From Lepidonotus clava (lineage: Eukaryota > Annelida > Polychaeta > Phyllodocida > Polynoidae): 64,000 bases of DNA. A program made the position numbers and the translations under genes. The notes beneath the pieces were generated by a model. The model did not search any database and had not been told where the DNA came from. It saw only the letters and a list, made by a program, of their open reading frames with translations. Location: positions 52,540,374 to 52,604,373 of the forward strand of contig OW387133.1 in assembly GCA_936440205.1 (NCBI GenBank). Direction: 5' to 3'. Position 1 is the first letter of the stretch, and each line of letters starts with the position of its first letter. Of this stretch, positions 62,701-64,000 are shown one piece after another.

Positions 62701-63847
62701 GGGCAATATTTAAATGAACTCTTTGATATCACGAGAGTGACTTCTTATGCATCTATGCGTGAATACTAATCCACATATATGTGTGCTTGATTGGCTTCCC
62801 GTTTAGTGTTTTTGCGCATGGTGGCGGAGGAGAGTGGCGGGGTACCTTTGCCATTACTACCGTTCTCGGACTCCTCATCATCTTTGGGCAAATAAAAGGG
62901 TTTGAGAGAAGGCTTTCAGTAGTTAGTTAGACATCACAACAACTGAAAAGGGAAGTCGGTTAGCATGCCTATCCTAGACAAAGAATTCAATCATCAAGCA
63001 ACCAATTCACTGGTAAAGCAATTAGTTCACTCCTAAAGCAACTGAGATCAACTGAACCCAAATTAGAGGGGGCTATCTATGGATCTAACTACCATAAGTC
63101 ACAATTTGAGAATGAACTGACAAAGGCCAACTGTTAAAGAAATGAAGAAAGCTGAACGTTATTGATAGGAACCAACTGTACCCTGGTGGAAATCCCATTC
63201 CAGATCTTCATTTAAAGAAGACAAGTAAAGCGGTTAATCATTGGTTCAGAAATGAGCTAGACATAGTATAGAAGTATTGTATAAGCCCGTGGCGCATGCA
63301 AATTAGCATTTACCCATGATCCATGAACAAAAACTTGCAACAAATTATCTAATTGTCAGAACCAATTGGACAACATTACCAATGCCAGTCTTATGTAAGA
63401 CATAATTGTTCTCTTTGGTCGTCATATTTTTAATCACTGCAGCTTTTTCTTTTGCTGCAGGCGTGCAGGACATATTTATTACGCGACTTTTGTAAATCTT
63501 TTAAGCAGTCTAGTTGCAAAGAATTTTGATGACTATTTCCCATTGCAGGCGCTTTGATTTCAGAGGCAAGCTTTCTTATAAATCATTGGCTTTATGCATT
63601 AAATGTAGCATTTTGCAGTAGACACAAGTGCAACCCGTATTCAAAGATACCGTGGAAGATTCGCTACAGAAGATTTAAGAGCACTCCAGGTTAGTATACT
63701 GTGCAATGTTAACGCGACCATGTTATTTAGATTATCAGCAGTCAAGTTACCATCGGTAGTGCGAGCGGCATTGTTCTCATCGAACTCCCGCTTAAAAATG
63801 GACAGCAGGCATGAGATGCGGTAGTCAAGTCTGACGTTGAGGATAAA
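16651..63847 (-). CDS. ITPR: Inositol 1,4,5-trisphosphate receptor, C-terminal 1820 residues, 36 core exons
   Basis: Core exons, 5' to 3' on the - strand: 63751-63847, 62846-62881, 60567-60618, 56096-56261, 55670-55837, 55055-55120, 54603-54830, 54158-54283, 53351-53551, 46844-47095, 46132-46257, 45415-45543, 41667-41787, 41169-41344, 40693-40841, 40258-40369, 35219-35392, 34822-34953, 34145-34319, 31089-31363, 30409-30609, 29524-29634, 29178-29273, 27847-27900, 26076-26213, 25647-25751, 24978-25170, 24413-24535, 23561-23733, 22980-23144, 21186-21378, 20471-20680, 19830-19990, 17720-17885, 17331-17491, 16651-16902. The lengths sum to 5463 nt, exactly 1821 codons including TGA. The product is the ER calcium-release channel gated by IP3. 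Similarity to human ITPR1 runs through every exon ([52 protein letters not shown]). The IP3-binding N-terminus is outside the window. It cannot be assigned to a vertebrate paralogue. Confidence 0.97.
17886..19829 (-). other. ITPR intron, about 1.9 kb
   Basis: AT-rich. Apart from the tandem repeat at 19607-19713 and the G-run near 19440, I see no exon or element. Confidence 0.6.
19607..19713. repeat. Two-copy tandem repeat, about 55-bp unit
   Basis: AGTGTAGA..AG..TTAAATAT and AATCTGACACGTTC occur in both copies (19607-19660 and 19664-19713) with a few changes. It lies in an ITPR intron. A G-run of twelve is nearby at about 19440. Confidence 0.7.
20471..20680 (-). CDS. ITPR: ITPR luminal-loop exon, alanine-rich
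   Basis: Phase 1-1 exon of 210 nt, acceptor ccctccttcacag, donor TCAT|GTGAGT. Between the fifth helix and the pore it encodes a Gly/Ala/Ser run ([20 protein letters not shown]), a CSAERGC pair of cysteines, and NLTES, a possible N-glycosylation site. Mammalian ITPR1 has a different, acidic, glycosylated loop here. The frame is supported by both neighbours. Skipping the exon would keep frame. Confidence 0.85.
21379..22979 (-). other. ITPR intron, 1.6 kb
   Basis: AT-rich, with no further exon or repeat that I can support. Confidence 0.6.
24978..26213 (-). CDS. ITPR: ITPR exons 25-27: acidic loop and pre-channel domain
   Basis: 26076-26213: [19 protein letters not shown] followed by an acidic run and [15 protein letters not shown]. 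25647-25751: [14 protein letters not shown] and [11 protein letters not shown]. 24978-25170: [40 protein letters not shown] and WQKKLRG. All correspond in order to mammalian ITPR1 just before the first membrane helix. Confidence 0.96.
25283..25335 (+). repeat. 3' fragment of a dispersed SINE-like repeat
   Basis: GCATG..AGAAAACCGACCATG and CCGAGACAGGCCTGGATAAT closely match the sequence before the A-run at 53611-53696, so both are copies of one family ending ..CAGGCC.GGAT.ATAA. It lies in an ITPR intron. Confidence 0.55.
27847..27900 (-). CDS. ITPR: Extra ITPR exon, apparently duplicated from its neighbour
   Basis: [18 protein letters not shown], 18 codons, phase 0-0, acceptor tttgcag, donor GAG|GTACCA. 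Mammalian ITPR1 goes straight from NMRPKEL to VEVIKKAYMQGE. Here that second segment is matched by [12 protein letters not shown] in the following exon (26076-26213), and this exon repeats the same pattern (..KQAF/YQQA). Skipping it restores the mammalian order, so it may be alternative. Confidence 0.8.
28596..28643. repeat. Short tandem duplication TGCCTTAGTGAGCTAGCTA
   Basis: The 19-nt sequence occurs exactly at 28596-28614 and 28625-28643 (unit 29 bp). It lies in the ITPR intron 27901-29177, which otherwise shows nothing to me. Confidence 0.9.
29178..35392 (-). CDS. ITPR: ITPR exons 17-23: late solenoid before the channel
   Basis: [20 protein letters not shown] with RRES (35219-35392, a second candidate PKA site, as RRESLTSFG in mammals); [19 protein letters not shown] (34822-34953); [20 protein letters not shown] (34145-34319); [20 protein letters not shown] (31089-31363); [20 protein letters not shown] (30409-30609); [19 protein letters not shown] (29524-29634); [20 protein letters not shown] (29178-29273). 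Phase is consistent throughout. Exon 34145-34319 ends and exon 31089-31363 begins in phase 1, which is where the three cassette candidates sit. Confidence 0.95.
30002..30055 (-). pseudogene. Decayed partial copy of ITPR exon 30409-30609
   Basis: 54 nt match the 3' end of the real exon with 7 differences, including a donor-like GT right after the shared CAAGAACCAG end. In the frame of the true exon it contains a TGA (replacing TGC in [12 protein letters not shown]). It lies 350 nt downstream in the next intron. Nearby intron text is also duplicated (CCCCCAGTAT at 29950 and 30079). Confidence 0.75.
30117..30385. repeat. CACAGGGAAA-type repeat block
   Basis: On the - strand the motif ACAGGGAAAACACAGGGAA recurs in whole or part about eight times, interspersed with GGCAA and TTTTGG text. 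It occupies the intron just after exon 30409-30609. The layout resembles the TATAGGAAAATATAGGAA arrays in the element at 60812-61319. Confidence 0.6.
30840..31086. repeat. Degenerate minisatellite reaching an ITPR splice donor
   Basis: About eight diverged copies of a 25-31 bp unit around GAGCTGCTCAYRAGCRGGTG. The last copy (GAGTTGCTCACC) runs into the donor of exon 31089-31363. Confidence 0.65.
32338..32373 (-). CDS. ITPR: Candidate 36/33-nt ITPR cassette exon with tandem CAGCAG acceptor
   Basis: Phase 1-1, encoding [11 protein letters not shown] within split codons. The donor is AAAAAA|GTGAGT. The acceptor is acacagcag, so either AG can be used, giving 36 or 33 nt, both in frame. Confidence 0.45.
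32662..32691 (-). CDS. ITPR: Candidate 30-nt ITPR cassette exon
   Basis: Phase 1-1, encoding AHNTEKGEE within split codons. The donor GAAGAAA|GTAAGT is near consensus and the acceptor tatttcttctgataaag is moderate. Confidence 0.42.
33503..33562 (-). CDS. ITPR: Candidate 60-nt ITPR cassette exon
   Basis: Phase 1-1. It encodes [19 protein letters not shown] with split codons at both ends. The acceptor is preceded by a long pyrimidine tract (ctatatctttgccttcgtg) and the donor is CAAC|GTGAGT. It is charged and Lys/Asp-rich, like the mammalian KKKDDEVDRD segment at this point. Confidence 0.55.
34430..34562 (-). repeat. tRNA-derived SINE fragment
   Basis: On the - strand, TAGTGGGTAAAG (A box-like, 34538-34549) and GGGTTCGAGCC (B box, 34501-34511) are spaced as in a tRNA promoter. 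There is no cloverleaf, so this is a SINE and not a tRNA gene. Ends are approximate. It lies in the intron between exons 34822-34953 and 34145-34319. Confidence 0.6.
35393..37468 (-). other. ITPR intron stretch without recognised exons
   Basis: Low-complexity T-run near 35528. No exon that I can support lies between exon 35219-35392 and the candidate micro-exon at 37469. Confidence 0.5.
37469..37495 (-). CDS. ITPR: Candidate 27-nt ITPR micro-exon in the S2 region
   Basis: SGTKRDEQL, phase 0-0, acceptor tgttatttctgccgagtatag, donor CTG|GTAAGG. Both sites are good and inclusion keeps frame before GEALRQ. Confidence 0.42.
37583..37600 (-). CDS. ITPR: Candidate 18-nt ITPR micro-exon in the S2 region
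   Basis: AEEASR, phase 0-0. The acceptor ttttttatttcaag is strong and the donor CGG|GTATTA is weak. It sits between the S2C-like exon and exon 35219-35392. Confidence 0.3.
37702..37919. mobile_element. 218-bp MITE-like element
   Basis: Perfect 15-bp terminal inverted repeats (AAGCCCCATACCCAC / GTGGGTATGGGGCTT), extending imperfectly to about 50 bp per arm with GGCGA.TTT and GCTAAAAT blocks. It has no coding capacity. The target duplication is unclear (TTA/TTG at most), which would suit a Harbinger-type MITE weakly. Confidence 0.7.
38225..38228 (-). promoter_or_regulatory. Zero-length exon (recursive splice site) candidate
   Basis: On the - strand, tttatttcatttcttag is followed directly by GTAAGG: a good acceptor abutting a good donor, the arrangement used for stepwise intron removal. 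It lies in the intron after the S2C-like exon. Confidence 0.35.
38713..38760 (-). CDS. ITPR: S2C-like alternative exon of ITPR, 16 residues
   Basis: [16 protein letters not shown], 48 nt, phase 0-0, acceptor cccctccgtag, donor CGG|GTAAGC. It sits between exons 40258-40369 and 35219-35392, which join directly as DYGEK/GEALRQ. Mammalian ITPR1 has at this point the alternatively spliced S2 insert, whose last segment (S2C) is 16 residues ending LEDHKR before GEALRQ. Position, length and end sequence match. Confidence 0.85.
38866..38971. repeat. Tandem repeat of the palindrome CAGGTGCACCTG
   Basis: Five copies of a roughly 25-bp unit around GGTGCACCTG, each holding E-box-like CACCTG. It lies 106 nt upstream (on the - strand) of the S2C-like ITPR exon. 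Confidence 0.75.
39785..39805 (-). CDS. ITPR: Candidate 21-nt ITPR micro-exon in the S2 region
   Basis: MARVGPK, phase 0-0, acceptor gcttaatttacag, donor AAG|GTGGGT. It lies upstream of the S2C-like exon, where an S2A-type segment would be expected. It does not resemble mammalian S2A, and the call rests on splice sites and frame only. Confidence 0.35.
40258..47095 (-). CDS. ITPR: ITPR exons 10-16: central coupling region
   Basis: Seven exons: [20 protein letters not shown] and [20 protein letters not shown] (46844-47095); [20 protein letters not shown] (46132-46257); [19 protein letters not shown] and [11 protein letters not shown] (45415-45543); [19 protein letters not shown] (41667-41787); [20 protein letters not shown] then [12 protein letters not shown] (41169-41344); [20 protein letters not shown] and [12 protein letters not shown] (40693-40841); [20 protein letters not shown] (40258-40369). 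Every piece aligns in order with human ITPR1 by eye. The Arg-rich RSRRDS in 41169-41344 is a possible PKA site, near where mammalian ITPR1 has one. Confidence 0.95.
41788..45414 (-). other. ITPR intron, 3.6 kb
   Basis: No exon or mobile element that I can support. One 9-nt exon-like stretch is noted among the rejected items. Confidence 0.5.
45669..45709. repeat. Perfect 16-bp hairpin inside a possible decayed MITE
   Basis: AAAAAAGTAGGAAAAG at 45669-45684 and its exact reverse complement at 45694-45709, with a 9-nt loop. AGATGCC (about 45649) and GGCATCT (about 45886) in opposite orientation may be the outer ends of a roughly 245-bp non-coding element. Confidence 0.6.
47096..53350 (-). other. 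Largest ITPR intron, 6.3 kb
   Basis: AT-rich with scattered short open frames. I see no exon with good splice sites and compatible phase, and no mobile element apart from the A29 run at 53290-53318. Confidence 0.55.
53351..63847 (-). CDS. ITPR: ITPR exons 1-9 of the window: regulatory solenoid
   Basis: These exons encode [20 protein letters not shown], a 12-codon micro-exon (62846-62881, [12 protein letters not shown]), [77 protein letters not shown] and NERVVQHF-type segments (here [17 protein letters not shown]). These are alpha-helical armadillo-like repeats that couple ligand binding to the pore. Exons 55670-55837 and 55055-55120 carry a Lys/Asp/Glu-rich stretch ([25 protein letters not shown]) in place of the human TMDGASGENEHKK region. 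Exon 60567-60618 ends in AG and exon 56096-56261 begins with C, so the two join as [13 protein letters not shown], as in human GGS/EENTPLDLDD. Confidence 0.95.
53611..53706 (+). repeat. SINE-like 3' end with long A-run and G-run
   Basis: ATGAAAACCGACTATGTCGA and AGCAGGCCAGGATGATAA are followed by an A-rich tail including A27 (53670-53696) and then G10. It is the second copy of the family seen at 25283. It lies 60 nt upstream (on the - strand) of exon 53351-53551, and another A29 run lies 33 nt beyond that exon's donor. Confidence 0.6.
55361..55366 (-). CDS. ITPR: Candidate 6-nt micro-exon (Lys-Lys)
   Basis: AAAAAG sits exactly between a pyrimidine-rich acceptor (cccattcgttgctcag) and a consensus donor (GTAAGT). 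Flanking exons 55670-55837 and 55055-55120 meet in phase 0, so inclusion would add KK to a lysine-rich linker. Confidence 0.5.
56898..56957 (-). promoter_or_regulatory. CRE-like palindrome, CRE and CCAAT box in an ITPR intron
   Basis: TGACGTTCAGTGAACGTCA (56898-56916) is a perfect palindrome. GACGTCA follows at 56922-56928 and ATTGGTT (CCAAT on the - strand) at about 56952. The order on the - strand suits a promoter upstream of exon 56096-56261. A start site there is inference. Confidence 0.3.
56959..57753 (-). other. ITPR intron after the giant exon
   Basis: No further exon seen. Open frames are short on both strands. The stop TAG at 57754-57756 would end translation if the giant exon's donor is not used. 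Confidence 0.5.
57758..59458 (-). CDS. ITPR: Giant frame-preserving ITPR exon candidate, 567 codons, function unknown
   Basis: An uninterrupted 1701-nt reading frame on the - strand. The acceptor is tttccttttgtag and the donor is AAAGAG|GTAGGC. It starts and ends in phase 2, so it fits between the AG of exon 60567-60618 and the C of exon 56096-56261 without changing frame, adding exactly 567 residues. If the donor is skipped, a TAG follows at once (57754-57756). I recognise no domain. Residues 1-30 are Pro/Thr-rich. About 40-190 are basic and look conserved ([77 protein letters not shown]). The rest is acidic, Asn/Ser/Gln-rich and probably disordered. A separate intronic gene is possible but has no obvious promoter or clear start codon, and independence would not explain the phase match. 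Confidence 0.72.
59459..60566 (-). other. ITPR intron before the giant exon, 1.1 kb
   Basis: AT-rich, with a pyrimidine-rich acceptor tract at its 3' end. It has no obvious promoter elements that would point to an independent gene for the following open frame. Confidence 0.5.
60812..61319. mobile_element. 508-bp non-autonomous DNA transposon with 6-bp target duplication
   Basis: Terminal inverted repeats CAGGGGTCATAACG (14 bp, exact) at both ends, flanked by CTAATA on the left (60806-60811) and right (61320-61325). The inside is AT-rich, with two blocks of tandem TATAGGAAAATATAGGAA in roughly opposite places, and encodes no transposase. CAGGGGT ends recall hAT elements, but those duplicate 8 bp, so the superfamily is left open. 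Confidence 0.8.
61326..62845 (-). other. ITPR intron, no further feature seen
   Basis: AT-rich intron between exon 62846-62881 and the transposon. Short open frames only. Confidence 0.55.
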
Positions 63848-64000
63848 CTGAAAGAAACATGAAATATTGTGAAGTATTACTTTTTTAAGAATTAATTCTT
63901 TCACCCTGTAGTCTTGTCTCAGCAACATTTATAATTAGATTCTTAATATTCTAAACAATCTTACTACTCTTAACACTATTTGTGACTTTCAGACTGCAAA

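Overview
The window is animal nuclear DNA: AT-rich introns and intergenic DNA, GC-richer exons, GT-AG introns and a Kozak start. The proteins resemble vertebrate ones closely, but the dispersed repeats are not vertebrate types I know, so I read it as an invertebrate bilaterian (invertebrate deuterostome or lophotrochozoan). I cannot name the species. No viral or LTR element was recognised.

Layout. (1) 198-4876, + strand: the 3' half of a CTTNBP2-like gene (cortactin-binding protein 2), nine coding exons, 736 residues, entering from the left edge; its 3' UTR and an intergenic stretch follow. (2) 9222-12238, + strand: a complete KIZ (kizuna, centrosomal protein) gene with two coding exons, 858 residues, and a poly(A) signal at 12515. 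(3) 16651-63847, - strand: the C-terminal part of an inositol 1,4,5-trisphosphate receptor gene (ITPR), 36 core exons that join in one frame to give 1820 residues plus stop. The upstream part of ITPR lies beyond the right edge. KIZ and ITPR are convergent.

The main point of interest is the splicing architecture of ITPR. Between two exons that join perfectly with each other (60567-60618 and 56096-56261) lies a 1701-nt open exon (57758-59458). It has a good acceptor, a plausible donor, the same phase at both ends and a length divisible by three. It would insert 567 residues of unrecognised, largely disordered protein into the regulatory solenoid of the receptor. If its donor is not used, a stop codon follows at once and would give a short, channel-less receptor. 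In addition there is a 16-residue exon that matches the mammalian S2C splice segment, several other frame-preserving micro-exon candidates, three phase-1 cassettes clustered at 32338-33562, a 6-nt micro-exon, an extra exon that looks like a duplicate of its neighbour, and a decayed partial exon copy. The predicted pore filter reads GGGIGD (RyR-like) instead of the GGGVGD of mammalian IP3 receptors, and the luminal loop before it is alanine-rich.

Non-coding features include a 508-bp inverted-repeat element with a 6-bp target duplication, a 218-bp MITE-like element, two or three SINE-like elements, minisatellites, and two near-perfect hairpins. All exon limits come from reading splice sites, phase and remembered family sequences; no search or alignment was run.
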